A stretch of DNA of 64,000 nucleotides from Arcobacteraceae bacterium (lineage in GTDB: Bacteria > Campylobacterota > Campylobacteria > Campylobacterales > Arcobacteraceae), in assembly GCA_023138835.1 (NCBI GenBank), contig JAGLOP010000006.1, positions 1 through 64,000 on the forward strand, given 5' to 3'. Of this stretch, positions 1-8,325 are shown piece after piece. A model generated the notes under the pieces. The model was given only the letters and a program-made list of their open reading frames with translations, did not search any database and had not been told where the DNA came from. Positions within the stretch are counted from its first letter, which is position 1; each line of letters opens with the position of its first letter. The translations under genes were made by a program, and so were the position numbers.

Positions 1-1471
1 GGTGGGCGATTGAGCCAATCATTTCGCCCATGGATGCTAATTTACTTTGTTGTTGTAAGATTTGATCTCTTTTTTTTATTTGCTCTTGTTGTTCTTTATC
101 TTTTGTAACATCTGACATATTGGCAACTATTAATATATTTTTATTTTCTATTTTTACACCCAAACCAATAAGAATCGGGAAGATTCCACCATCTTTTCTT
201 TTCCCCTCCACTTCAAGTAAACTGGCCATATCTGATTTAAATTTTTTTGTTTTTATATAGTTTGACAGTGCATAATTATGTCTGTCTAAATAGTTTATAG
301 GAATTATTTTATCAAGAGATTTTTTATACAACATCTCTTCTTTTGTATATCCAAACATATTTTCTGCTGCTTTATTAAATACCAATACCATCTGCTCCTC
401 ATCAATTACAATAATAGCATTAATATTTGATTCTATGACGGTATTAGAAAATTTTTCTCTTTGTTCTAATTGTACATTTAAATTATCTAACTCCTCTTTT
501 AACCTTGCAGGAGTTTTGGCAAATAAATAGGCAAATGGCAGAGATAAAAATAGAACAGCAAACATAACAATAAGTAGATCATTGGTCTGCTTGTTAATTT
601 GACTTTGTATATAAAATTTCTTTGGTTTGATTATCGCTTTTAAATTATCATCATTAGTAAAATTTAATTTTTTGGCATAAATATTTTCATCCTGATAAAC
701 ATCATTATCTAAAATATTTTTAGCCGTTTTATTATACTCTTGCTCTAGAGTATAATCATTCTTAAGATACTTGTTCCAGCACATTTTATGATCAGAATGA
801 GCAATAAAGTTTCCATCTTTATCTATTAAATGTATATCATAAAGCGATGCTTTTGAGAATTTTTTCAATAGCTCTTTCATAAAAATATTAATGATCAATA
901 TACCGACTTTTTTATCATCTTTAAATATAGGAGTACCAACTCTAAGCACTGGTTTTATTGGTTCTTCTATTTTCCCATGTTCTATATTTAAATCAATTCT
1001 TGAGTACCATATTTCATTTTTATTTTTATCTACAATATCTTTAAAATAGTATCTATTGGATTTATTTTGCAATTTGTTTAGAGGCACTATAAAAGGTTTG
1101 GAATCATACTCTTTTCTATCTATTCTAATTTTTTCAAAACCTGCTGCGTCAATATAACGAAGTTGCATAATATTAGATGCTGTTCCAGCAACCGCTAAAA
1201 AGAGATCACTCATGTGTACGCGTTCATCCATGTCAGTATTGATATATGTTTGAAATAATTCTGAATTTTTCAAGGTCTTTAGTTTTAATTCTATATTCTT
1301 AATCTGATAACTAAAAAAGTCATCTTTCTCTATATATTTTTGCATTGCATTATCAATATTTGCAATTTTTAAGTTTGTTTTATTGATATTGTAAATACTA
1401 AAAATAGCAACACTGATTAAAACTATTCCATAAATAACAAAACCAAGTAAAAGTTTATTTCTAAATGACAT
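1..1471 (-). CDS. Sensor histidine kinase with PAS domain (C-terminus cut by window edge)
   Basis: Inner-membrane two-component sensor kinase. A short cytoplasmic tail is followed by a first membrane helix at about residues 8-28, a periplasmic Cache-like sensor region to about 285 and a second helix at about 291-312. A PAS domain covers about 330-445. The last visible residues, MGEMIGSIAH, are the start of the phosphoacceptor box, so the conserved His is the final residue in the window and the ATPase domain lies outside. The ATG follows a GGGAGAA-like Shine-Dalgarno sequence. It lies 41 nt downstream of the unknown family A gene and may share its transcript. The ligand is unknown. The kinase call rests on the His-box start and architecture. 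Confidence 0.85.
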   Translation of the reverse strand, partial: MSFRNKLLLGFVIYGIVLISVAIFSIYNINKTNLKIANIDNAMQKYIEKDDFFSYQIKNIELKLKTLKNSELFQTYINTDMDERVHMSDLFLAVAGTASNIMQLRYIDAAGFEKIRIDRKEYDSKPFIVPLNKLQNKSNRYYFKDIVDKNKNEIWYSRIDLNIEHGKIEEPIKPVLRVGTPIFKDDKKVGILIINIFMKELLKKFSKASLYDIHLIDKDGNFIAHSDHKMCWNKYLKNDYTLEQEYNKTAKNILDNDVYQDENIYAKKLNFTNDDNLKAIIKPKKFYIQSQINKQTNDLLIVMFAVLFLSLPFAYLFAKTPARLKEELDNLNVQLEQREKFSNTVIESNINAIIVIDEEQMVLVFNKAAENMFGYTKEEMLYKKSLDKIIPINYLDRHNYALSNYIKTKKFKSDMASLLEVEGKRKDGGIFPILIGLGVKIENKNILIVANMSDVTKDKEQQEQIKKRDQILQQQSKLASMGEMIGSIAH

Positions 1472-1512
1472 ATTTTATTCTCCCAAATTGCAATAGTATA
1501 TTAAAAAGTTAT

Positions 1513-2028
1513 TTAAATGCTTCCATTTTCTTCATATTCTGGATGTGTTATGACAAAATAGTGTAATAAATAAGTTACATCCAAAGCAGACCAAGAAAAA
1601 CTTTTTTCCAATTCTTCTTTCGTATCGTTTTCATTAATATGATCGTAACAATAAGATATTATACTATCAATCTTTGCTTTTAACGGTTTTGGATTATATG
1701 TAAATATAAACTTCGGAAAAAAATCTTTTTCATTCTCTATATCTATACTCCATTCGTTTTTATAAAACTTAATTAAAAGTAATAACTGTAAGTCGTCCCA
1801 CTCTTTATATTTATCCAATTGCTCTCTGTCAAAATTTTTATAGTTTAAACTTTGATATTTTTCTACCATTTTAGAAATGACATTATGCATAGTATCATCA
1901 CCGATATTATCTATATTAAGTGGAAGTTTTAAATTATTTGGATCAGTTTTATCGTAATGGTAAACACCTTTTTTTAATCGTCTACTGCGAAACAGTTTCT
2001 TCGCACGCCTGGCTATATTACACGACAT
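1513..2028 (-). CDS. Uncharacterised cytoplasmic protein, family A copy 1
   Basis: I do not recognise this family. The 171-residue protein is hydrophilic, has no signal peptide or membrane helix, and begins with a basic stretch rich in Arg and Lys. It is clearly homologous, at roughly half identity by eye, to the protein at 60184-60684. Shared blocks include YDKTDP.NLKLP, LIKFYKN.WS, FFP.FIFTYN and VTYLLHYF near the C-terminus. The ATG has a strong AAGGAG site 6 nt upstream. It lies 10 nt after the permease gene and 41 nt before a sensor kinase. Both copies sit next to membrane signalling genes, which hints at, but does not show, a signalling role. Confidence 0.8.
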   Translation of the reverse strand: MSCNIARRAKKLFRSRRLKKGVYHYDKTDPNNLKLPLNIDNIGDDTMHNVISKMVEKYQSLNYKNFDREQLDKYKEWDDLQLLLLIKFYKNEWSIDIENEKDFFPKFIFTYNPKPLKAKIDSIISYCYDHINENDTKEELEKSFSWSALDVTYLLHYFVITHPEYEENGSI

Positions 2029-2038
2029 ATCTTTCTCC

Positions 2039-3001
2039 TTATGAATTCTTAAAACTTGGATTTAATTTCATTAAAACTAAATCAGCTAATATATTTCCAA
2101 CCAAAGTTAAAAATGCTCCAATGATAAGTATTCCCATAATTACCGGATAATCCCTACTTAATGCACTTTGAAAAAACAATAACCCCATCCCGTCAATACC
2201 GAAAATAGTTTCTAAAATAACACTTCCGCCAATAATTCCCGGTAAACTAAGACCAAGTAAAGTTATCACAGGAGGATAAAGATTTGGCAAGATATAAAAT
2301 CTCAAAATCTGTTTTTTAGTTAATCCTCGAGCTTTGGCAAAAAAGATATAATCACTTTTTAAAATCTCAATAGTAAGTGAACGAATATATAAAGTTAAAC
2401 TGCCAATTCCTCCAAAAATTATAATAGAAATCGGTAAAATTAAATGCCAAGCAGTATCAAGATAATAAGAGATAGTCCCTTCAATCATATCACTGCTGTG
2501 AACTCCTGAAATTGGTAAAACTTCTAAATTTACCGAAAATATCAAAACACCCATCAGTGCTAAATAAAATGAGGGTGCTGAGAAACTTAGAATTGATAAT
2601 TGTCCCACAAATTTATCAAAAATACCACCTTTGTTTAATGCTGATTTTATACCTAAAAATAAAGACAATATAAAAATAAAAAACATACCTGTAATATTTA
2701 TGATTAATGTAATAGGAATCCTGTTGATTATCTCATCTTTAACCATCACACCACTACTAAATGAAATTCCGAAATCCAACTGCAATATATTGATAATCCA
2801 TGAAAAAAATTGAATATACATAGGCTTGTCAAGTCCATATATTTGTTTTAAATGTTCAATGCTTTCTTGTGTAATGTTTGGATTAAGTTCACCACTGGCA
2901 AAAAAGCTGTTTGGAGCAAGATTTATAGCAATAAAAGATATTAAACTAATAATAAATAACATAACAATAAGGTATAATAATTTACTAAAGAATATTTTCA
3001 T
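2039..3001 (-). CDS. ABC transporter permease, DppB/OppB type
   Basis: Inner-membrane permease of a peptide/nickel-type ABC importer. About six membrane helices are visible, including one at the N-terminus (about 4-26). The typical cytoplasmic coupling loop is present near residue 230, where FAKARGLTKKQILRFYILPN matches the EAA signature that contacts the ATPase. The family usually comes with a second permease, two ATPases and a binding protein, but none is adjacent, so this looks like an orphan subunit. I place the start at the ATG at 3001. A longer reading of 27 residues would run into the divergent acpS gene. The substrate cannot be told from the sequence. Confidence 0.85.
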   Translation of the reverse strand: MKIFFSKLLYLIVMLFIISLISFIAINLAPNSFFASGELNPNITQESIEHLKQIYGLDKPMYIQFFSWIINILQLDFGISFSSGVMVKDEIINRIPITLIINITGMFFIFILSLFLGIKSALNKGGIFDKFVGQLSILSFSAPSFYLALMGVLIFSVNLEVLPISGVHSSDMIEGTISYYLDTAWHLILPISIIIFGGIGSLTLYIRSLTIEILKSDYIFFAKARGLTKKQILRFYILPNLYPPVITLLGLSLPGIIGGSVILETIFGIDGMGLLFFQSALSRDYPVIMGILIIGAFLTLVGNILADLVLMKLNPSFKNS

Positions 3002-3019
3002 AAGGATATTATACCTAAA

Positions 3020-3364
3020 ATGATTGGAATTGATATAACCGTAGTTTCTAGAATTGAAAAAATGTATAAAAAATTTGGACAAAAAGCATTAAAAAGATTT
3101 TTATCTAAAAAAGAGATTGCATTGATAAAAAGACCAGCTAGTTATGCAGGATTTTGGGCTGCAAAAGAAGCTGCAAGTAAAGCAATCGGCACTGGTATTG
3201 GTAGAGAATGTGGTTTTCATGATATTAAAATAACAAAATCAAAAAGTGGACAACCTCAAATAAAGTATAAAAAACACTTACGAAAAAAATTTAAAATTGA
3301 AAAATCAAGTTTGAGTATTACACATGATGGTGGTTTTGCTATTGCTGTTGTGGTAAATAAGTAA
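3020..3364 (+). CDS. acpS: Holo-[acyl-carrier-protein] synthase
   Basis: Transfers the 4'-phosphopantetheine arm of coenzyme A to the serine of apo-ACP, activating it for fatty acid synthesis. At 114 residues it has the family's normal length. The N-terminal MIGIDITVVSRIEK box carries the metal-binding Asp, and FWAAKEAASKAIGTG near residues 49-63 carries the catalytic Glu and Lys. The C-terminal SITHDGGFAIAVV strand is typical. The gene is divergent from the permease with only 18 nt between the two starts. Its 3' end overlaps the convergent ruvX gene by 26 nt. Confidence 0.95.
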   Translation: MIGIDITVVSRIEKMYKKFGQKALKRFLSKKEIALIKRPASYAGFWAAKEAASKAIGTGIGRECGFHDIKITKSKSGQPQIKYKKHLRKKFKIEKSSLSITHDGGFAIAVVVNK

Positions 3365-3737
3365 GGTATCTCTCTAAAATAATTTTAGCAGCAAGACTGT
3401 CTATTCTTCCATCTCTTTTATATTTAATATCGCCTTTCATAAGTTCTTCAGCTTCTACAGAGCTCATATCTTCATTTTGAAAGACAATCTCTTTGTCAAA
3501 ATTTAAAAGCTTTACAAAGTGTTGAATTCGTCTTTGCATCTCATCACTTGATTTTGGATATCCTACAACTAAAGTATCTATCTCCCATTCATTTAAGAAT
3601 TTATCTACCTCAGCGGCAGCTTGATTACGATTTTTTCTTAAAATCGCAGTTTTCGGCGTTACTATATTTGAAGCTAAACAAATAGCCGTACCAATTCGTT
3701 TAAGACCTATATCAATTGAAGCTAGTTTTTTATTCAA
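3339..3737 (-). CDS. ruvX: Putative pre-16S rRNA nuclease / Holliday junction resolvase-like protein (YqgF)
   Basis: RNase H-fold nuclease of the YqgF/RuvX family, thought to act in maturation of the 16S rRNA 5' end. It was formerly proposed as a Holliday junction resolvase. The 132-residue size fits. The first catalytic Asp lies in ASIDIGLKRIG (residues 6-16), the NEDMSSVEAEE block takes the place of the usual DER.ST motif, and RIDSLAAKIILERYL holds the C-terminal Asp. Its start overlaps the stop of the upstream metF-like gene by 4 nt, so the two are translationally coupled. Confidence 0.9.
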   Translation of the reverse strand: MNKKLASIDIGLKRIGTAICLASNIVTPKTAILRKNRNQAAAEVDKFLNEWEIDTLVVGYPKSSDEMQRRIQHFVKLLNFDKEIVFQNEDMSSVEAEELMKGDIKYKRDGRIDSLAAKIILERYLTYLPQQQ

Positions 3738-4645
3738 CTTAATAATTCATTTGCAATATCAAATTTATTGGCGGTCATTAAGTGAATTTTAGGATGTATT
3801 TTTTGTATAGATTTTAATAGATTCTTACTTAAATCCATACCAACTTTTCTCTCCTCATCTTCTCCAATTCTAGAAGCTTTTGTTAAAGCATCTATCCAAT
3901 TATCAGGTACATAAATACCCGGTACATGTGAAGATAAAAATTGTGCAGTTCGAAGACGCGTAATTGGAAATATTCCTAAGATTAATTGACTTTCTTTTCT
4001 TTCATCAGTAAATTCTTCTCTGGCTGTTTCAAAGTGTTCTAAAAGTTTTTTAGCATTAGAAACATCATAAACCGGCTGAGATATTATCCCTACCGCACCA
4101 CTTTGAATCTTTCTATTCATTTTCTTTTCTAATGATTTAAAATTCTTTGCATAAGAGTTAATCACAGCAAACGGCAAAATTGTTTTTGGTGCTATTTTAA
4201 AAGGTTTTCCAGCATAATCCATACTATTGTTAAATGATTTAATTATTTGTAAAAGCATCTGACTGTTATCTTCAAATACACCTTTTGCATGTGGCTGGTC
4301 ACTCATATGAGCTGGATCCCCGGTAAGTGCTAAGATTGTTCTTATATCAAAATCATTTGCACCTAAAAGGTCTGACTGTAAAGCTATTTTATTTCTATCT
4401 CTCATTGTCATAGTTGCAATTACAGGAAGGTTGAATTTTTGTTGTAATTTAATGGCAGCTAAAATAGAGTTATATTTTAGTTTAGCCAGTGGATTATCGG
4501 TTGTACTAAATCCATCAATTTTTGAGGCTAAATCATATTTTTCCAAATTTTGCAGAATATTATCAAAACTCGGCTCATGCGAGGGGGTAGTTTCTAAAGT
4601 TAAATAATTTTCATTTCTTAATTTTTCCAATAATGTATCAAACAT
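3734..4645 (-). CDS. metF: Methylenetetrahydrofolate reductase (MetF-like)
   Basis: FAD-dependent TIM-barrel enzyme that reduces 5,10-methylene-THF to 5-methyl-THF for methionine synthesis. An N-terminal LETTPS segment (about residues 17-22) matches the conserved Glu of the family. ILALTGDPA at about 110 matches the folate/FAD-binding LRGD.P region. QSGAVGIISQPVYD near 180 fits the QP substrate loop, and LILGIFPIT fits the following strand. At 303 residues it is single-domain without a SAM regulatory part. The sequence is divergent from E. coli MetF, so a related folate-linked reductase remains possible. It is the first gene of a two-gene unit with ruvX. Confidence 0.8.
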   Translation of the reverse strand: MFDTLLEKLRNENYLTLETTPSHEPSFDNILQNLEKYDLASKIDGFSTTDNPLAKLKYNSILAAIKLQQKFNLPVIATMTMRDRNKIALQSDLLGANDFDIRTILALTGDPAHMSDQPHAKGVFEDNSQMLLQIIKSFNNSMDYAGKPFKIAPKTILPFAVINSYAKNFKSLEKKMNRKIQSGAVGIISQPVYDVSNAKKLLEHFETAREEFTDERKESQLILGIFPITRLRTAQFLSSHVPGIYVPDNWIDALTKASRIGEDEERKVGMDLSKNLLKSIQKIHPKIHLMTANKFDIANELLS

Positions 4646-4694
4646 TTATATTAAACCTTTTTTTAGTAAATCAAGTCGCTAAGGCAACGTGTGT

Positions 4695-4700
4695 TATAAT
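4695..4700 (+). promoter_or_regulatory. Probable -10 element for serB-mqnE
   Basis: A perfect TATAAT lies 34 nt before the serB start in an AT-rich context. Campylobacterota sigma-70 promoters often lack a clear -35 box, and none is obvious here. The site is inferred from consensus and position only. Confidence 0.5.
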
Positions 4701-4734
4701 TGCGAAATTATAGCATAAAAAAGGTATTTAAATA

Positions 4735-5355
4735 ATGAAATTAGCAGTATTTGATTTTGATTCAACATTAATGGATGGGGAAACTATTGATTTTTTAGCA
4801 GATGAACTTGGCATTAGAGAACAAGTTGCAAAGATTACTGAAGAAGCAATGAGCGGTAGACTTGATTTTTTTGAAAGTTTAACTACAAGAGTAGCACTTT
4901 TAAAAGGTCTTGATTATAAAAGAGTTGAAGAGATTTGTATAAATCTTCCACTTATGCCAGGTGCAAAAGAGACAATTTTAGCACTTCAAGCAAAAGGATA
5001 TAAAACAGTATGTTTTAGCGGCGGCTTTAGAATTGGAACTGAACCTGTCAAAGAAAAGCTTGGACTTGATGCAGATTTTGCAAATATTTTGCATCAAAAA
5101 GATGGAAAGCTTACTGGACTTATTGGCGGCGATATGATGTTTGATATTAGTAAAGGTGATATGATTCAAAGAATTCAAAGATTACTTGATATTACAAGAG
5201 AAGATACACTAGTAGTCGGTGATGGTGCCAATGATAGAAGTATGTTCAAATTTGCAGATAAAAGAGTTGCATTCTGCGCACATGATATTCTTAAAAAAGA
5301 AGCAAATATTATTATTGAGCAAAAAGATTTAACTTTAATTTTAGAGCATATCTAA
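4735..5355 (+). CDS. serB: Phosphoserine phosphatase
   Basis: HAD-superfamily phosphatase that removes phosphate from L-3-phosphoserine in the last step of serine synthesis. It works with SerA, encoded at 45162-46748. Motif I is DFDSTLMDGE (residues 6-15) with the nucleophile and acid Asp. The CFSGGF segment near residue 95 is motif II. VVGDGANDRSM near 160 is motif IV with the metal-binding Asp pair. The 206-residue length fits the short bacterial SerB without an ACT domain. An AAAAAAGG site precedes the ATG. The gene directly abuts mqnE, so the pair is one operon. Confidence 0.93.
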   Translation: MKLAVFDFDSTLMDGETIDFLADELGIREQVAKITEEAMSGRLDFFESLTTRVALLKGLDYKRVEEICINLPLMPGAKETILALQAKGYKTVCFSGGFRIGTEPVKEKLGLDADFANILHQKDGKLTGLIGGDMMFDISKGDMIQRIQRLLDITREDTLVVGDGANDRSMFKFADKRVAFCAHDILKKEANIIIEQKDLTLILEHI

Positions 5356-6408
5356 ATGACGCTTGTTGAGAAACTAAAGCAAAAGCAAAGACTGACCTTA
5401 GAAGACGGTATTGCATTATATGATATGGATTTACTTGAATTGGGTAAATATGCTTCTATCATTCGAGAAGAAAAGTTTGGCAAAAAAACATATTACAATA
5501 TAAATAGACATATCAATCCTACAAATATTTGTAAAGATGTTTGTCAATTTTGTGCATATAGTTCAAGTCGAAAAAATCCAAATCCTTATGCAATGACACA
5601 TGATGAGATTTTAAATACGGTTGAGCAAAGTGTAAAGAATGGAATTAAAGAAGTTCATATCGTCTCAGCTCATAATCCTGATACTGGATTAGAATGGTAT
5701 TTAGAAGTATTTAGCAAAATAAAAGCAAAATATCCACAACTTCATGTTAAAGCTTTGACAGCTGCTGAGATTCATTTTTTAGCTACTGAATATAATTTAA
5801 CACATCAAGATATTATTGATAAAATGGTTGAATATGGAGTTGATTCTATGCCGGGCGGTGGAGCTGAGATTTTTGATGAAGAGGTGCGAAAAAGAATTTG
5901 CGGTGGAAAAGTAAGTTCAGATGATTGGCTGGAAATCCATAAACTTTGGCATAAAGCAGGTAAAAAATCAAATGCAACAATGCTGTTTGGACATATTGAA
6001 AGTAGAGCAAACAGAATTGATCATATGATCAGACTTAGAAATTTACAAGATGAAACCGGTGGATTCAATGCTTTTATCCCTTTGGTTTATCAAAGAGAAA
6101 ACAACTATTTAAAAGTTGAAAATGATTTGACAGCACAAGAGATTTTAAAAACTATGGCAATCAGCAGACTAATATTAGATAATATTCCAAATATAAAAGC
6201 ATATTGGGTAACTTCAACTGTTAAACTTGCACTTTTATCACAAGAGTTTGGTGCAAATGATTTAGACGGAACTATTGAAAAAGAATCAATTAACAGCGCA
6301 GCTGGAGCTAAAAGTGCAAATGGGCTGGCTCAAAATGAATTTGTAAGTTTAATTAAAAACAGTGGATTTATCCCTGTTGAACGAGATAGTTTATATAACG
6401 AAGTTTGA
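5356..6408 (+). CDS. mqnE: Aminofutalosine synthase (radical SAM)
   Basis: Radical SAM enzyme of the futalosine menaquinone route. It joins 3-[(1-carboxyvinyl)oxy]benzoate to the adenosyl radical to form aminofutalosine. The 4Fe-4S motif is CKDVCQFC at residues 59-66. The family blocks SMPGGGAEIFDEEVR and NATMLFGHIE are intact, and LQDETGGFNAFIPL separates MqnE from the related cyclase MqnC. The 350-residue length is normal. It starts immediately after the serB stop with no gap. The menaquinone made would feed the bc1 complex encoded at 20401-23053. Confidence 0.95.
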   Translation: MTLVEKLKQKQRLTLEDGIALYDMDLLELGKYASIIREEKFGKKTYYNINRHINPTNICKDVCQFCAYSSSRKNPNPYAMTHDEILNTVEQSVKNGIKEVHIVSAHNPDTGLEWYLEVFSKIKAKYPQLHVKALTAAEIHFLATEYNLTHQDIIDKMVEYGVDSMPGGGAEIFDEEVRKRICGGKVSSDDWLEIHKLWHKAGKKSNATMLFGHIESRANRIDHMIRLRNLQDETGGFNAFIPLVYQRENNYLKVENDLTAQEILKTMAISRLILDNIPNIKAYWVTSTVKLALLSQEFGANDLDGTIEKESINSAAGAKSANGLAQNEFVSLIKNSGFIPVERDSLYNEV

Positions 6409-6413
6409 TATAA

Positions 6414-8246
6414 TTAACCTATAGGTATAGATATTGTAAATAAAGCTCCACTATAGTTTTGACCATCATATTCATATTCTATAGTTTTAGCTTCAATAAT
6501 TCCATTAAAGCTATCTTCAATTATTTTTTTAGTCATATACAGCCCTATTCCTGTACCGTCTTTTTCATCTTTTGTGGTAAAATGGGCATCAAATATATTG
6601 GGTAAAACTTCTTTTGGAATACCTCCGGCATTATCTTTAATCATTATTATTACAGTATCATTTTGTTTGACTATATCTACAAATATTAATCTTTTATAAT
6701 CTTTTGTTTCCAATTCATCTCTTGCATTATTTAAAATATTCATAAATACTTGAATCAATTCATTTCTAAATCCACTTATTTCAACATCATCAATATTTTT
6801 AATTATCTCTATACTTCTATTTTTAAATTTAGAAATCAAAAGAGTTATGGTAGCTTCTAAAGTTTCTTTTATATTAAAAATTTTTTTTCTTTTATCTTGT
6901 TTAAAAAAATTTCTAAAGTCATCTATTGTTTGTGATAAATGTTCTGCACTATTTGTTATAGCATCACAAGATTCTAATAAAAATTTATCAGTTAATATTT
7001 CAAACTCTTTTTGCATTTGGATACCTGTAGAACTTGTAGTTATCACCGATAATGGCTGTCTCCATTGGTGTGCTATAGATTCTAACATCTCCCCCATTGC
7101 TGCCATTTTTGATTGCTGCATTAGAAGTTCTTGATTTATTTTATTTTTTTCAACCTCTTCATCTACTTTATTTTGAAGATTCATATTAAAATCATTTAGT
7201 TGTTTTTTATCATCTTTAATCAGCTTTACAAATATATCAAAAGAATATCTTATCTCATCAACTTCATCAAACTTATCTTCTATATTACCTTTAAACTTAT
7301 TATCAATTTTAGTTGAAAGATTTTTTATATCATTGGTCAACTTTTTAAGAGGTTTCAACATATTGCTGGTAATAAGATATATAATAACCGAAGACAATAT
7401 TATAAGAAGAGCCAATAACTGTAAATTTTTTATTAATGTAGATTCTATATGAGCAAAAAGATTACTCTCTTTTGTAAGTAAAAATAATTTAAGTTTTAAT
7501 TTAATATTATTATATTCACTGGTAACCATCAAGAAATGTTGTCCATTTTCTTTAATAATTCTTATAAATGATTCAGAAGATAAAAAATATTTATCATTTA
7601 TATCATTTGTATGACTGCTTTTATATAAAAATTCATTCGTTTCTTGATCTAACAAAGCAACACCGTCAAAATCGATTAGTTTATCACTTATCATCTCTTG
7701 AATAGAATCCATTGATACTTTGACAATCATAACGCCTACAGTCTTTTGAGTACTCATATCAAGTATTCTTTTTGATATATCTATCATCATTTTATTGTCT
7801 TTTGTTGTAAAATAGATACCGCTTATAAAAAATTCCTCTTTTAATGCTATTTTAAAACTGTCTTTATTTAAATAAGAATCTGTTTCTAGTCTATTTAAAA
7901 TTGTTTCTCTGGAAATACTTATAAGTTCTTTCCCATCTATTGAGATATATTTTAATTCACGAATTTCAGGAATATTTTTCATATAAAATTCAAATCTCAT
8001 TTTTTGCTTATGCAGCATATTTTTAGCTTCTAAATTTGTAGCAGAGACTACTGATAAGATATTTTTAGTTTTACTTAATAACATATCAATATTTTCTTTT
8101 AGCTGCTCTAAATCATTTTTGGATTTATTTATTATAAATTCTTTTTCAGATTGTATCAACTGTTGATGTATATTATTAAATAAAAAGAGCATAAACGCTA
8201 TGGCTACGATAGATACACTTAAACTTATTTTTACAGGTAACTTCAC
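6414..8246 (-). CDS. Sensor histidine kinase with periplasmic Cache-like domain and HAMP
   Basis: Inner-membrane sensor kinase of 610 residues. Membrane helices lie at about 7-27 and 270-292, with a periplasmic double-Cache-like sensor between them. A HAMP region and coiled coil follow (about 293-385). The phosphoacceptor box ESIAHQWRQPL contains His393. The ATPase domain shows the N box near FMNILNNARDE, the G1 box DNAGGIP and the G2 box GTGIGLYMTKKI. A GTG at 8246 preceded by AGAGAGAAG is the likely start. There is no response regulator beside it. It is divergent from a solitary periplasmic binding protein, which may be its ligand-sensing partner. Confidence 0.9.
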   Translation of the reverse strand: MKLPVKISLSVSIVAIAFMLFLFNNIHQQLIQSEKEFIINKSKNDLEQLKENIDMLLSKTKNILSVVSATNLEAKNMLHKQKMRFEFYMKNIPEIRELKYISIDGKELISISRETILNRLETDSYLNKDSFKIALKEEFFISGIYFTTKDNKMMIDISKRILDMSTQKTVGVMIVKVSMDSIQEMISDKLIDFDGVALLDQETNEFLYKSSHTNDINDKYFLSSESFIRIIKENGQHFLMVTSEYNNIKLKLKLFLLTKESNLFAHIESTLIKNLQLLALLIILSSVIIYLITSNMLKPLKKLTNDIKNLSTKIDNKFKGNIEDKFDEVDEIRYSFDIFVKLIKDDKKQLNDFNMNLQNKVDEEVEKNKINQELLMQQSKMAAMGEMLESIAHQWRQPLSVITTSSTGIQMQKEFEILTDKFLLESCDAITNSAEHLSQTIDDFRNFFKQDKRKKIFNIKETLEATITLLISKFKNRSIEIIKNIDDVEISGFRNELIQVFMNILNNARDELETKDYKRLIFVDIVKQNDTVIIMIKDNAGGIPKEVLPNIFDAHFTTKDEKDGTGIGLYMTKKIIEDSFNGIIEAKTIEYEYDGQNYSGALFTISIPIG

Positions 8247-8262
8247 AACTTCTCTCTTCTAT

Positions 8263-8288
8263 GTACTATTTTATATAAGTTATAGTAC
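8263..8288. promoter_or_regulatory. Inverted repeat in the divergent kinase / binding-protein promoter region
   Basis: The 7-nt arms GTACTAT and ATAGTAC are perfect reverse complements separated by 12 nt of AT-rich sequence. The element lies in the 79-nt space between the two divergent starts, where an operator for both genes would be expected. Low-complexity AT context makes chance possible. Confidence 0.4.
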
Positions 8289-8325
8289 TATATATATTAT
8301 TTTGTTATTATTAAAAGGTTATTGA

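Noticed and set aside
3001-3082. Longer N-terminus for the DppB-type permease
   Set aside because: The extra 27 residues would overlap the acpS start, are not hydrophobic like a permease N-terminus, and the helix begins right after the downstream Met.
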